From: Syntrophaceae bacterium UBA2251
GTDB taxonomy: Bacteria > Desulfobacterota > Syntrophia > Syntrophales > UBA2251
NCBI GenBank assembly: GCA_002347815.1
Contig: DDXV01000048.1
Span: 6,585-70,584 of the forward strand
Reading direction: 5' to 3'
Length of the DNA stretch: 64,000 nt
Part shown: in pieces, positions 8,791 through 18,373 of the stretch
Position numbering within the stretch: the first letter of the stretch is position 1
Layout: the number at the start of each line of letters is the position of its first letter
Program-made: the position numbers and the translations under genes
Notes under the pieces: model-generated
Told to the model about the DNA's origin: nothing
Databases searched by the model: none
Seen by the model: the letters and a program-made list of their open reading frames with translations, nothing else

Positions 8791-11538
8791 TTATCTGCCC
8801 CGGAAGGCCTTGTCCTCCGGCTTTTCCAGCCAGGGCTTGATGTTGATATTCTTGTCCAGATCGCCCCAGATCAGACTGATGTCCGGGGGCGCCTTCCCCC
8901 ACCAGTTTTCGCGCGCATCGATATAGATCGAGGAAAAGATCTGCAGGGCGACGGGATTGTCGATAAAATTGTTCCTATGAATCGAGGGATTGGACATGCC
9001 GACGCTCTTGATCGCGCCCTCGCCGGCGTTCGCGGTGAAGGTGCTGTAGGAAATCCGGGGGGCCGCGTCGTTGCGGCAGAAGATGCCGCCCTGAGACGTC
9101 TGGGCAATCAGACAGTGGGAGATTTCCGGGGCGCCGGCGTAGACGTCAAGGGCCGTGGAGGCGAATTTCACCTCGCAGTAGGCCAGGGCGCTGTTCACCT
9201 TCGTCTTCTTCGTGAAGCGGACGGCATTCGTATAGAATCCCGGCGCCGGCGTCGTCCCCGAGGCCGTGAAGACGATCGGTCGATCCGGGGTTCCCCGGGC
9301 CACGATGCCCCCGTCCGCCATGATCAGGGACGTGTTCTGATCGAACCGGATCTCCACCCCGGGTTCGACATAAAGGGTGGCCCCGCCGTCGACGGTGACA
9401 TCCTTCTGGACCCGGTAGGGGCTGTTCGACAGGGTGAGCAGTCCGTCGGCCGTGATCGCCCCCCCCAGCGTCTGCGAAAGGATCGGCAGCGCGACCGGCT
9501 TCCCGTCGGGATAGGCCGCGCTCAGGACGGTGGCGACATCGACCCGGCCCCGGATCTTTTTCAGCACCTCGAGCCCCTGGGCGGTGCCCCACCAGTTGCC
9601 GGACGCGTTCACCGCCTCTCCGGTCATCTCCGCCGTCATGTCAAACGGCCGATTGTCGGTCAGGCTGTTTTCCGAAATGCGGGCGGGGCTGCCCTTCAGG
9701 TCGATCCCGACGCCGCGGTTCTGCGCAATGACGTTGCGGGTGATGACGGGCGAGGACGCCTGGACGACCATGCCCTCCCGGTCATTGTCCCGGATGCGGT
9801 TTTCCGCCAGAATCGGCTGGGCGCCGGCCTCGACGACCACCGCCGCCTCTTTCTGCCCGTGGAGGGTATTCTGAACCAGGTTCGGCCTCGAGAAGGCGCC
9901 CGAGATCCGGACCGCCGTCCCGTTCTCGACGAATTCCGAAGCCTCGATCCGCGGCGAGGCGGCCATGCAGAGCACCCCGATGCGCGCCTTGCGGATGCGA
10001 ACGTTCCGGAGGACGTTTTCCTTTTCCTTGACGTTCAGGAAGGTAATCCCCTCCCAGGTCTTCCCCTCCTCGGCATCGAAGGTGATGATATGCTCCCCGT
10101 CCCCCTGCGCCAGCAATCGCCCCTCCACCGTGATTCCCGCCCCCGCCGAGCGGATTTCCGTACCCGGCTCGATGGTGAGGCTGGCCTTGTCCCGGACGAT
10201 GACGGGATTTTCGATCACGTAGGGGCTGGCGCCTGAATACCAGATCGTATCGGCCTCGATGGCGCCCGAGACGCGCGTGGGGCCCGGGGCGACGGGCATG
10301 CCGGCGATCACCCCGCTCCGTTCGCTTTCGTTCCCCGCCTGATCGACCGCGGAAATCTGGAAATAGTACTTCCGATCGTTCGTCAACCCCGCATCCCGGT
10401 GCTCGTTCATCTCCGTCCGGGCGATCTCGGCAAAACCGGTCAGGGGCGTCTGGCTCCGGTACAGCCGGTATCCGACCAGGTCCGGCGCGACGCTCTTCTC
10501 CCAGTTCAGCAGGACGAGACCGTTGCGGCCGACGGATTTGAAATTCTTCGGAATGTCCGGCGGGGTCGTATCGAGGGTGACGGATCCGACGGCGTCGACC
10601 CACTGGGCCGTATTCCCGGCGTCATCCTCCAGATACCCGGTGATCATGGCCTTCTGGACATTGTCCCCCGGCAGAACCTTGTAGACCCCCAGATAGCCGC
10701 CGGGCTCGATCTCCTGCATGTCGATGCGCCGCCGGTAGTCGCCGATGTCGAAACGCGCCCGCATCTTCGGCGTCCCCTGGATGACGACCCGGACTTCATC
10801 CCCGGCCTTCTTGGGGAGGCCCTTCGTGTCCTGGGTCAACAGCGTGATCGTCGGCGGTTTCAGGGCCTCGGCCAGGGAGGGCGCCGGAATGGTTTTGACC
10901 ATGTCGCGGAAAAGATCGTCGCAGGCCCGGAGCAGCTGGACGTCTCTCATATTCATGGACGTCGCCACAATGGTGGCGATGATCCCGATCGGCGTGGTCG
11001 AGACGCCCCCCTCGTGGATGCGGACCGCGTGCTTTCCGCTCCAGAGGAAATGTCCCGTCTTCGCGTCGTACATCCGGACTTCCGCACCCACGGCGACCTG
11101 TGAATACAGAATCGCGAACAGCTTGTCAAAATCGGAGATCTCGCCCAGGACGATGGCGTCGACCCCCAGGATCTTTCCCAGTTCCTCGTACGGGGTCTTG
11201 TAGAGCGTGTCCGGATCGGTCAGGCCGGCTTTTGCCAGGAGGGCGTCCACCTTGTAGAGTTCCATGTCCTTGTAGGGAATGGAGCTGAAATGGTTGTAAA
11301 AGCCCTTCCGCACCGCGTCGAACCCCTTCCCGCTTTTGGACAGATCATAGAAGGGCAGGACGGCGACCGTCCTCGGCATATGCTCCTGCATGTAGGGGTC
11401 GATCTTGAACTTCCCCTTGTACAGGGCGATAATCTCCGGAGCGATGATCGTCGTCTTGGTGGCGACGACGCAGCTCTGCACGGCCAGGGCCGCGAGAACC
11501 ACTCCCAGACAAAGGGATAACCGCTTGAACGCGTTCAT
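8791..11538 (-). CDS. Large lipoprotein: GNA1162-like domain, FN3 module, parallel beta-helix
   Basis: A 915-residue exported protein. The signal MNAFKRLSLCLGVVLAALAVQSC ends in a plausible lipobox (VQSC). Residues ~50-225 resemble the GNA1162/DUF799 lipoprotein family of the TolB-N/CsgG superfamily (RTVAVLPFYDLSKSG; GKILGVDAIVLGEISDFDK; AEVRMYDAKTGHFLWSGKH). A small domain and an FN3 module follow (TPPDIPKNFKSVGRNGLVLLNW ... YRLYRSQTPLTGF). Residues ~430-900 are two runs of right-handed beta-helix repeats (ENPVIVRDKASLTIEPGTEI; ISENSLTDNRPFDM; ISYSTFTANAGEGAI), each ending in a GNWWGT or ENWWGK motif. ATG 11538 has GGGGAGG upstream. The combination suggests surface or periplasmic polymer binding. 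Confidence 0.75.
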   Translation of the reverse strand: MNAFKRLSLCLGVVLAALAVQSCVVATKTTIIAPEIIALYKGKFKIDPYMQEHMPRTVAVLPFYDLSKSGKGFDAVRKGFYNHFSSIPYKDMELYKVDALLAKAGLTDPDTLYKTPYEELGKILGVDAIVLGEISDFDKLFAILYSQVAVGAEVRMYDAKTGHFLWSGKHAVRIHEGGVSTTPIGIIATIVATSMNMRDVQLLRACDDLFRDMVKTIPAPSLAEALKPPTITLLTQDTKGLPKKAGDEVRVVIQGTPKMRARFDIGDYRRRIDMQEIEPGGYLGVYKVLPGDNVQKAMITGYLEDDAGNTAQWVDAVGSVTLDTTPPDIPKNFKSVGRNGLVLLNWEKSVAPDLVGYRLYRSQTPLTGFAEIARTEMNEHRDAGLTNDRKYYFQISAVDQAGNESERSGVIAGMPVAPGPTRVSGAIEADTIWYSGASPYVIENPVIVRDKASLTIEPGTEIRSAGAGITVEGRLLAQGDGEHIITFDAEEGKTWEGITFLNVKEKENVLRNVRIRKARIGVLCMAASPRIEASEFVENGTAVRISGAFSRPNLVQNTLHGQKEAAVVVEAGAQPILAENRIRDNDREGMVVQASSPVITRNVIAQNRGVGIDLKGSPARISENSLTDNRPFDMTAEMTGEAVNASGNWWGTAQGLEVLKKIRGRVDVATVLSAAYPDGKPVALPILSQTLGGAITADGLLTLSNSPYRVQKDVTVDGGATLYVEPGVEIRFDQNTSLIMADGGIVARGTPDRPIVFTASGTTPAPGFYTNAVRFTKKTKVNSALAYCEVKFASTALDVYAGAPEISHCLIAQTSQGGIFCRNDAAPRISYSTFTANAGEGAIKSVGMSNPSIHRNNFIDNPVALQIFSSIYIDARENWWGKAPPDISLIWGDLDKNINIKPWLEKPEDKAFRGR

Positions 11539-11556
11539 GGATGGCCTCCCCGAACC

Positions 11557-12324
11557 TCAAGATTGGACCACGGTGAGCAGGGCATTTGCCCCGCCTGCGA
11601 TCACGTTCCCATGCCCCGGATAGATCCGGACCGGCGCGGTCGTTTCCGACAGGAGCCGAAACGAACGGCACAGCATGCCTTCATTTTCGTAAAAGCGATT
11701 CAGCCGGCCCCGGCCGTCCGGGGCGAAATTCAGGATTACATCGCCGCAAATGAGCTCTCCGGACCCGTCGTGGTAGAGGGAAACGGAATCCTCCGTGTGA
11801 CCCGGCGTCTCGACGACCTCCCAGTCGTCGAACCCGAGGGGGTAGCGGATTTCATTTCGTCCGCCCAGAAAGCGGATCCGCGCCGCCGCATACGGGAGGC
11901 CGGTCCACCCTCGCAGCACGGGAAGCGGAATCCCGGCCAGCGTTTCCAGGCGCAGATGACCGAGTTTGCGCACGCCGCGGCAACTCCCGATAAACGCGGG
12001 GAAGAGACCGGAGCACCAGTTCCTCATCTCGGGCAGCCGGCGCTCCCCCGTCAGGTACGTCCCGACGCGGTGATGATAGAGAACGGTCGTCGTCCCCGGG
12101 CACTCGCGGAGCAGCGCCCCCACCCCGCCGATATGATCGATATGAAAATGGGTGGCGACGATCAGTCTCAGGGCGTCCAAAGAACGACCCAGGACGGTCC
12201 GGATATAGCGCACGGCGTCCCGGGCGGCGCCGACACTCCCGACATCGACCGCCATCAGGCCCTCGCGGCCCGTGACCACATACGTGCGGCAGAAGCCGCT
12301 GCACGGAATCGGATGAACCTCCAT
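11557..12324 (-). CDS. Metallo-beta-lactamase-fold hydrolase
   Basis: The metal-binding signature HFHIDHIGG is intact (about residues 57-65), followed by later ligand motifs TPGHTEDSVSLY, CGDVILNF and YPGHG. This is the layout of glyoxalase-II-like MBL hydrolases. I chose ATG 12324 (MEVHPIPC...), preceded by GGAAGGACCGTG. The alternative start at 12366 lies hard against the upstream stop with little ribosome-site support. There is no signal peptide, so it is probably cytoplasmic. That is odd inside a block of exported proteins and suggests a metabolic or signalling accessory. Substrate unknown. Confidence 0.82.
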   Translation of the reverse strand: MEVHPIPCSGFCRTYVVTGREGLMAVDVGSVGAARDAVRYIRTVLGRSLDALRLIVATHFHIDHIGGVGALLRECPGTTTVLYHHRVGTYLTGERRLPEMRNWCSGLFPAFIGSCRGVRKLGHLRLETLAGIPLPVLRGWTGLPYAAARIRFLGGRNEIRYPLGFDDWEVVETPGHTEDSVSLYHDGSGELICGDVILNFAPDGRGRLNRFYENEGMLCRSFRLLSETTAPVRIYPGHGNVIAGGANALLTVVQS

Positions 12325-12375
12325 CACGGTCCTTCCGTCCTTTCCGCGGTCACCGCGGGCCGGCATTCCCCCGGT

Positions 12376-12711
12376 TCAGGGGGCCTGCTCTTTCGCGTCG
12401 CCGCCCTTGGCGGGCGCGCCACCCGGCCCCAGTTCCACCAGAAACTCGCCCCGGTGCTGCGGAGAGATCCGGATGAATTTATAGGGGATCGCGACCGGTT
12501 CCCGCCCCGTGGCCATGGTGCGGTGGGTCAGGATCCAGACGGCGCCCGTCGTGGTGTCGACCAGAAAGGCCTGGTCTTCGTTTCCCGGCACCACCTGGTA
12601 TTTCCCGACCGTATCCGCCGCTCCGGCGCCACAGACGCCGATGAGCCCCATCAACCCCAAGAAAACAAGAATCCTGCCTGCTCGCTGGAATATCGGTTTC
12701 ATCATCTTCAT
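12376..12711 (-). CDS. Small exported protein of unknown function
   Basis: A 111-residue protein starting at ATG 12711 (GGCGGGAC upstream; an alternative ATG at 12723 adds four residues). A hydrophobic signal peptide (GRILVFLGLMGLIGVCGAGAAD) is followed by a compact domain containing KYQVVPGNEDQAFLVDTTTGAVWIL. This resembles small domains in which a stored value is compared with a displayed one. The tail is Gly/Ala/Lys-rich. I do not recognise the family. It lies between the CsgG-FN3 gene and the MBL hydrolase on one strand with short gaps, so it is likely part of the same transcription unit. Confidence 0.65.
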   Translation of the reverse strand: MKMMKPIFQRAGRILVFLGLMGLIGVCGAGAADTVGKYQVVPGNEDQAFLVDTTTGAVWILTHRTMATGREPVAIPYKFIRISPQHRGEFLVELGPGGAPAKGGDAKEQAP

Positions 12712-12734
12712 GTCCCGCCTCATCCCGCTTGGAT

Positions 12735-15032
12735 TTAACGTCCTTCAATCAGAAGTTCCGGGCACGGATCGCTTTCCAGCCCGTCTTTGTCGACCGCCGT
12801 CACGACATAGGTCTTCTTTTTCCCCTTGGGCGGCCCCGCTTCGCTGAAGCGCGTTTCCTTGACGGTGGTGATCTTTTCGGTTCCGTACCAACGTTTTTCA
12901 TAGACGACGTAATGGACGATATCGCTCTCTTCATTGGGCTGCCAGGTGAGTTCCGCCTGACCGCCGCTGAAACGCCCCTTCGCCGCCGACGGCGCGTTCG
13001 GCCGCGGCTTCGTCTGGATGCGGACGATATCGGACAGATCGCTCAGCAGCCCGTCCCGGTCTTCCGCCTGGATACGGTACTGGTAAACCGTGCCGTCCTT
13101 CAAGTCCTTGTCGATATGGGTATTCTTTCTCTCGACCGTCTCCAAACGGGAAAACTCCCCGCCCCCGGTTCCCTCGAGCCGGTAGACGACGTACGCCTCG
13201 ACATCCTGTTCCGGATTGGGATCCCAGGACAGCGGCGCCTGTTTCACCTGGAGTTCGGCCGCCTTGAGCGCCAGGGGCTTCGCGGGACGGGCCTTGGTGG
13301 TCGCGGAAACCGGATCCGTGAGATCGCTTTCCACATCCACCTTGTTGAACGTCGTCAGGGCGTAATAGTACGCGGTGTCGTCCGCCAGCTTTTCCGGAGC
13401 GGCGGAACCGGTATCCGTAAAGGCGCTGTTCGTTCGTCCGTCGATGCGTTTGATCATCAGGTACTTGCCGATCTTTTCCTTCGACCAGTAGACGTTGTAG
13501 CCGGCAACGTCCGGCTGCGCGCTGGCCGTCCAGGCGAGATCCACCCGCTTCACCAGGCCGCTTTTGGCCTGAAGCCCTTCCGGTTTCGGCGGCTTCCCCT
13601 TGGTGACCGCGGAAACGGTCACGGAGGGGGACGTTTCGATTTCGGTGTCTTCGACCGCCGTGACGCGATAGTAATAGCGGACCTGATCGGCGAGCCCCTC
13701 CATATCCGTGAACTCGATTCTCCCGTCCGCCCGGGCGCTTCCGGCATCCAGTTTCCGGATCTTCGTAAAATCGTCCTCCTCACGGAGGCTGCGATAGACG
13801 AAATACCCCTTGATGAGGGGCGACGGAACGTGATTCCAGCTCAGTCGGATCTCCCGGATGAGATCGCCCTGGGCGATTAGGCCGGAGACGGCGGGGATGG
13901 TCGTCGCTTTCACGCCGCGCGAATACTCGCTCTCGAGGTTCTTTTCGTTGTAGGCGGTCACCCGGTAAAAATAGTCCTCCCCATCGGCCAGTCCCTTGTC
14001 CAGGTAGGGAACCTTGAACAGCTTGTCGAGGGTGGTCGTGGTGTCGACGCCGATCCCCAGATCCTTGCCCAGAATATTGGCCACCTCCCGGTAAGGCCCC
14101 GGTTCGATCTTGGCGCGGTAGAGCTTGTACCCCTTCAGCTTCAGCGGGTCGTCACTGCTCATGGGACTGGGCGACCAGATCATCTGGACGCTCCGCACGT
14201 GAGCTTCGGCGCTCAGAATCACGGGGGGGTTGGGGGTCAGGGCCGTTTCGGCCGGGATCACGGCGGAGAAGTCGCTCTGCTGCCCCCGCTGATTGAAGGA
14301 GCGGATCTTGTAATAGTAGGTCCTGTTCCGCTCCAGGCCCTGGTCGAGATATTCGGGGCGCGTCGTCTGGCCGATCTTGGCGAACGGACCGGTCTCCGTG
14401 GAACTCCGGAAGAGTTCGTAACCTGCGGCCGGCGCGTCGGGGGGATCCTCCCAGCTCAGGGAGACACGCATGTTCCCCGACCGCTTCTGGACGTTGACGG
14501 GTCCCCTCATCGCGGGCTTGTCTTCCGGCGGCCTGCTGGCATGCTCCGCGATGGCCGAAACGATCATGGAACCGAGTTTCCGGACTTCGCCCAGGAGACC
14601 GGCATCGCCCAGCGCCCGGACCTGGGTCTGGAAGATCACCCGTTTCTGTTCGATGTGCACCACCTTGCAGTGGATGGCGATGATCGTCCCCCGCTTCTGC
14701 ACGTTGCCCACGACGATGACGTTCAGCCCCAGGCGCGTTCCGATCTGGATGACGTTTTCGAGTTGGTCGTTCTGCTGCAGGTCGTTGAGACTGAGAAAGG
14801 CTTCCAACTCCTTTCGGTCCATCAGGTTCAGGGAGGCTTCGGACTGCAGAGAGGTGGTCAGCATGTTGGTCACGGTGGTCCCGTAGCCGGAGGCTTCGAT
14901 ATTGACCGTGCCGAAATTGAAAACGGAGACTCGGGTCGCCGTGGGGGGCTGCGCCGCTGCCAGCGCAGGAAGGAAGAAAACGATCATCAACAGCAGCAGC
15001 AGGGAGAAGGATCCGAACCTTCTGTTCGTCAT
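12735..15032 (-). CDS. Exported CsgG/TolB-N-like protein with multiple fibronectin type III domains
   Basis: Start ATG 15032 with GGAGGGAAACC upstream; the frame runs on to 15080 without support. A signal peptide (SFSLLLLLMIVFFLPALAAA) precedes a domain of ~150 residues with the CsgG/TolB-N pattern (RVSVFNFGTVNIEASGYG; LNLMDRKELEAFLSLND; IGTRLGLNVIVVGNVQKRG; IAIHCKVVHIEQKRVIFQTQ). The rest, to residue ~765, is a tandem array of at least six FN3-like modules, recognisable by repeated YYY(R/K)(V/I)xA and GYxxYRS motifs. FN3 arrays usually extend a domain from the membrane or bind surface polymers. It has no lipobox, so it is periplasmic or secreted rather than lipid-anchored. Confidence 0.75.
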   Translation of the reverse strand: MTNRRFGSFSLLLLLMIVFFLPALAAAQPPTATRVSVFNFGTVNIEASGYGTTVTNMLTTSLQSEASLNLMDRKELEAFLSLNDLQQNDQLENVIQIGTRLGLNVIVVGNVQKRGTIIAIHCKVVHIEQKRVIFQTQVRALGDAGLLGEVRKLGSMIVSAIAEHASRPPEDKPAMRGPVNVQKRSGNMRVSLSWEDPPDAPAAGYELFRSSTETGPFAKIGQTTRPEYLDQGLERNRTYYYKIRSFNQRGQQSDFSAVIPAETALTPNPPVILSAEAHVRSVQMIWSPSPMSSDDPLKLKGYKLYRAKIEPGPYREVANILGKDLGIGVDTTTTLDKLFKVPYLDKGLADGEDYFYRVTAYNEKNLESEYSRGVKATTIPAVSGLIAQGDLIREIRLSWNHVPSPLIKGYFVYRSLREEDDFTKIRKLDAGSARADGRIEFTDMEGLADQVRYYYRVTAVEDTEIETSPSVTVSAVTKGKPPKPEGLQAKSGLVKRVDLAWTASAQPDVAGYNVYWSKEKIGKYLMIKRIDGRTNSAFTDTGSAAPEKLADDTAYYYALTTFNKVDVESDLTDPVSATTKARPAKPLALKAAELQVKQAPLSWDPNPEQDVEAYVVYRLEGTGGGEFSRLETVERKNTHIDKDLKDGTVYQYRIQAEDRDGLLSDLSDIVRIQTKPRPNAPSAAKGRFSGGQAELTWQPNEESDIVHYVVYEKRWYGTEKITTVKETRFSEAGPPKGKKKTYVVTAVDKDGLESDPCPELLIEGR

Positions 15033-15092
15033 GGTTTCCCTCCAGGCAGAAAAGCCCGGATCGACATCCGGGCTCTCCACGCTTCGCTTTGG

Positions 15093-17084
15093 TTATTTAT
15101 CCTGCACCAGCTTGTCGATGAATTCCATGGATTTCTGGGAAATCGGGGTCGAGATGCCCTTCAGCTTCTCATCGTAGACCGCATCGGTGTACCGTTCGAC
15201 GGCCTGATCGATGTTGCGCCTCTTTTGCTGCTGCTGCCCCTGGTTGAAGTATTCCACCTCCAGGCTCTGGTAATGCTTGAGCACGCTCTGACCCATCTCC
15301 GAGATCTTCTCGTTCGTCAACTCGTCCAGGACTTCCACCTCCGTCGGAAGCTCGAGCGGATCGTGGGCGATATTGGCAATCGCAACGCCGTCCTGGTACT
15401 TGTCTTCCTTGATCAGCCTTCCGGAAATGGTGTTGGTGAAGATGTTCTCGCCGGTCAGGGTGTCCACGAGTTTGTACGAAATCTCGATAATGGCGCTGAC
15501 CTTGCTCGATCCCTGTTTGTAGGAGATGAACTGGTAATCCTTCTTTTTCACCGTCCGCGGGGGGGCGTGCTTGAGGTCGTCCGCGTTGGGCTTGGGGTTC
15601 ATCATCAGCCAGTCGGAGAACTCCGGATTGCGGACATCCTCTTCGTTGACCAGAACCTTGACCTGACCCAGGCTCGGCATGTCCGTCGTCCGCGCGGAGA
15701 AGTGGAGGACGTCGCCCATGATGAAGGTGTCGATCCCCCGCATCTTTCCCACGTTCTGGACCGACTTCACATCGACCAACCCCGTCTGTCCCAGTTGCAT
15801 CTCCCGCAGGATGGACTGAAGATTTTCCCGCTCGATGATCCGGAGATCCCCGCTCGCGCTCTTGTGCAGGAACGTGATCAGTTTGTTGGCGGCAATCTTG
15901 CCCGCATCCCTGTCATTGCTCGGGCTGCTGAAGTCAAAGACGGCGATGGATTTCTTGAGCCGCTTGTTGATCCGGTCCTTGGTATCCAGGACCTTCTGGA
16001 ACAGTTCCGGATAGGAGGGGTTGATGGCCTCCACCTTCTGAAGCCAGACCAGCGCGTTCCCCCAGAGTTCCTTTTCCGTGTATTTGTCGGCCCGCTCCAT
16101 CAACTGCTTGCAGAAATTCCGGAGAAATTCCTTGAAAATCGGATCGTCCTGCAGCCCCGGGGCGTAGGTCCGGATCCGTTCCACCCGTTTCATGGCCGGG
16201 TAATACTTGCCCTGGTTCATGAATTTGACGGCCTCGTCAAAGTAGAGCTGCCCCACCTTGGCCTTCATGCCGTCCATCTTCCCGGCCAGTTCCTGGTTCT
16301 CGGGCTGATATTCCAGCGCTTTCTCGTAGAGCACGATCGCCCGGTCCCAGTTCTGGGCACGGCCCGCCTTATCGGCCTCCGTCAGGTAGTATTGGACATT
16401 GTCGCGCGACTTCGCCTGTTCGGCGAGCGTGGACAGGTCGTAATAGTTGGGATTGATGTCGACGGCCGCCTTGAAGACCTGGGCCGCCAGTTTCCACTCC
16501 TCCTGCTTGCCCAAGGCAATACCCTGCTGGTACAGGCTCTTGACGGCTTCCTGCTCGGAGCGGACGAGCCGGTTGCCCGTGTCCTCATAGTTCGGAAAGA
16601 GTTTGTTGACCTGCTTGAGCTTGGTCAACGCCGCCGGCCAGTCCTCTTTCTGCATGTCCAGATCGGCCTGACTGTAGAGGCTCTTCAGCTTGCCCTGAAC
16701 CGCCTCCATCTCCCCGCTGATTTCCTGTTTGAACGCGACAACGGTCTTGTTTTGGGGGTCCAGGCCGGCGGCGATATCGGCTTCCTTCAGAACCTGTTCC
16801 AGGGCCGGGACCGTTATTTCGGGCGACGCGGCGGCCAGGAGCTGCCGGGCGCGTTCCAGGTGAATCTTCGCCGCCTCTCTTTTGGCATTCTCGAGGGCGT
16901 CTTTGTACTCGGGGTTGTCGGGCGCTTCACTGACCGCCTTCTGGAAATAGATGATCGCCTCGTCCCAACGCTGGCTGCCGCTCAGATCCTGGCCGACCTT
17001 GAAACTCTCGCTGACGGCGCATCCGGCAAGCAAAAGCAGGACAAACAATCCCGAAAGCATCCGTGTTCTCATCGCCCGTTTCAT
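15093..17084 (-). CDS. TPR lipoprotein with C-terminal CsgG domain
   Basis: Start ATG 17084 behind AGGGAGGGAATC; the longer frame to 17138 is unsupported. The signal ends in a canonical lipobox (LFVLLLLAGC). Residues ~25-390 are TPR-like helical pairs (GSQRWDEAIIYFQKAVSEAPDN; NWDRAIVLYEKALEYQPEN). The last ~220 residues are a CsgG-type domain: IAVFDFSSPSNDRDAGKIAA, LRIIERENLQSILREMQLGQ, GKMRGIDTFIMGDV, and VSAIIEISYKLVDTLTGE. CsgG itself forms the outer-membrane curli pore; stand-alone CsgG-domain lipoproteins are mostly uncharacterised. It is 60 bp upstream of the CsgG-FN3 gene, and the two are probably functional partners. Confidence 0.82.
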   Translation of the reverse strand: MKRAMRTRMLSGLFVLLLLAGCAVSESFKVGQDLSGSQRWDEAIIYFQKAVSEAPDNPEYKDALENAKREAAKIHLERARQLLAAASPEITVPALEQVLKEADIAAGLDPQNKTVVAFKQEISGEMEAVQGKLKSLYSQADLDMQKEDWPAALTKLKQVNKLFPNYEDTGNRLVRSEQEAVKSLYQQGIALGKQEEWKLAAQVFKAAVDINPNYYDLSTLAEQAKSRDNVQYYLTEADKAGRAQNWDRAIVLYEKALEYQPENQELAGKMDGMKAKVGQLYFDEAVKFMNQGKYYPAMKRVERIRTYAPGLQDDPIFKEFLRNFCKQLMERADKYTEKELWGNALVWLQKVEAINPSYPELFQKVLDTKDRINKRLKKSIAVFDFSSPSNDRDAGKIAANKLITFLHKSASGDLRIIERENLQSILREMQLGQTGLVDVKSVQNVGKMRGIDTFIMGDVLHFSARTTDMPSLGQVKVLVNEEDVRNPEFSDWLMMNPKPNADDLKHAPPRTVKKKDYQFISYKQGSSKVSAIIEISYKLVDTLTGENIFTNTISGRLIKEDKYQDGVAIANIAHDPLELPTEVEVLDELTNEKISEMGQSVLKHYQSLEVEYFNQGQQQQKRRNIDQAVERYTDAVYDEKLKGISTPISQKSMEFIDKLVQDK

Positions 17085-17161
17085 GATTCCCTCCCTGTGA
17101 TGCATCTTGACCGTCGTTTCCGTTCCACGAATCCCCATGGGGCCGGAAGAAAACGTCCCTT

Positions 17162-18283
17162 TCAGGGGACCAGTTTCGCCTCGATCCGGTTCTGGGTGAT
17201 TTCCGTGATTCTCAATTTCCGCTGGTTGAACGTCATGGCGGCCAGGTCATCGGCCACCCCCTGGGTATTGCCCTTGATCTCGAGATCCAATTCGGCCTGC
17301 CCATGGGCATAGGCGCGCTGATAGACCTCCCTGAATCCCCTCACGTCGCTCGCGATCTGTTCCTTGAATTGCAATAGATCCTGGTAGGCGTCAAACCCGG
17401 TCACGATCAGTTTCACGGTAACCGCATTGGTCAGCTCCGATGACCAGCGCTCCATGATTTCGTCCGTCATCTTCTTCGCCAGGATATCCGAGGCATCCAC
17501 CGTGATCTGTTTGATGTCGTCGCGCATTCCCGGGCACGATCTTGTTTCGCTGTCCGTCGCCAAAACCTCGCCCGTATCGACGCTGATGACCTTGGTCGAG
17601 ACGATCACCTTGTTCGTCGACATTTCGATCTCCCCGAATCTCGACGTGCTGGACGACGCTTCGACGTCGCCGACGATCAGGACTTCCGCACCGTAACGAT
17701 GGCCGAAACTGGCCGCCTCCCGCTGATTGAGCGCCAGCCTCTGAATATTCTCGCGCTCCATGCTCTTTTTATAGGTATCGGCGTCGACCAGCTTGAACCC
17801 CTGGGACAGGAAATAACGGGACATCGCGGACTCGGCAACGGCATCCTTCTGTGCCCGTCCGCTGAAGAGAAGCATCAGGCGGGGTTTTTCCTTGCGGGCC
17901 ATGATGAGGTTCAGGGCGGCGAGACGGTCCTTCAGTTTACCCATCCCCACATCGGCCTCGATCGTGACTTCGTACATGTCCCCGTCGCGCCGTTCGGAAA
18001 TGATTTTGTAGGTGTTGATGAATCCCTTCGACTCGGAGAGGATCCGATCCATCTTGACCTGAAAATTCTCCACCTCCGTACTGCTGGAAATCATGACCCC
18101 GACCACCCGCTCCACGGCATTGCGCTGGGCGCTGTCGACCGCCCTGTCACGGGCGATGTCCACGCGGTTGTTGCTGACGGCGGCCATCCCATCGGCCATG
18201 ACCCGGTTCTGGGCATACAGGAGGCTTGCCCCCCCGAACATCAGTCCCAGGAGCGTCACGAGAAGTATGCATTTTCTCATCAT
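17162..18283 (-). CDS. FlgT-like exported protein
   Basis: I place the start at ATG 18283 (or 18280), where a signal peptide begins (MMRKCILLVTLLGLMFGGASLLYAQ). The open frame to 18469 runs through a promoter and into rfbD, so it is not real. Residues ~30-130 match the FlgT N-terminal/LPP20-like pattern (DIARDRAVDSAQRNAVERVVGV; DGDMYEVTIEADVGMGKL). The middle ~150 residues match the TolB-N/CsgG-like FlgT-M pattern (RLMLLFSGR; LVDADTYKKSMERENIQRL; YGAEVLIVGDVEA; VISVDTGEVLATD). FlgT forms the flagellar H-ring in Vibrio, but no flagellar gene is nearby, so a related envelope role is more likely. First gene of the cluster. Confidence 0.78.
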   Translation of the reverse strand: MMRKCILLVTLLGLMFGGASLLYAQNRVMADGMAAVSNNRVDIARDRAVDSAQRNAVERVVGVMISSSTEVENFQVKMDRILSESKGFINTYKIISERRDGDMYEVTIEADVGMGKLKDRLAALNLIMARKEKPRLMLLFSGRAQKDAVAESAMSRYFLSQGFKLVDADTYKKSMERENIQRLALNQREAASFGHRYGAEVLIVGDVEASSSTSRFGEIEMSTNKVIVSTKVISVDTGEVLATDSETRSCPGMRDDIKQITVDASDILAKKMTDEIMERWSSELTNAVTVKLIVTGFDAYQDLLQFKEQIASDVRGFREVYQRAYAHGQAELDLEIKGNTQGVADDLAAMTFNQRKLRITEITQNRIEAKLVP

Positions 18284-18373
18284 GCGAGTTCGCGTCCTTT
18301 CCCGCCGCCGTTCCCCGGCGGCTTTGAACGGTCGTTCCGCTCGGTAAATCGGCAAGTTAACGAGCCTGCTCTG

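Noticed and set aside
14199..17312. 1037-residue plus-strand ORF
   Set aside because: Shadow of the CsgG-domain genes; composition typical of antisense frames (Gly/Arg/His/Asp-rich).
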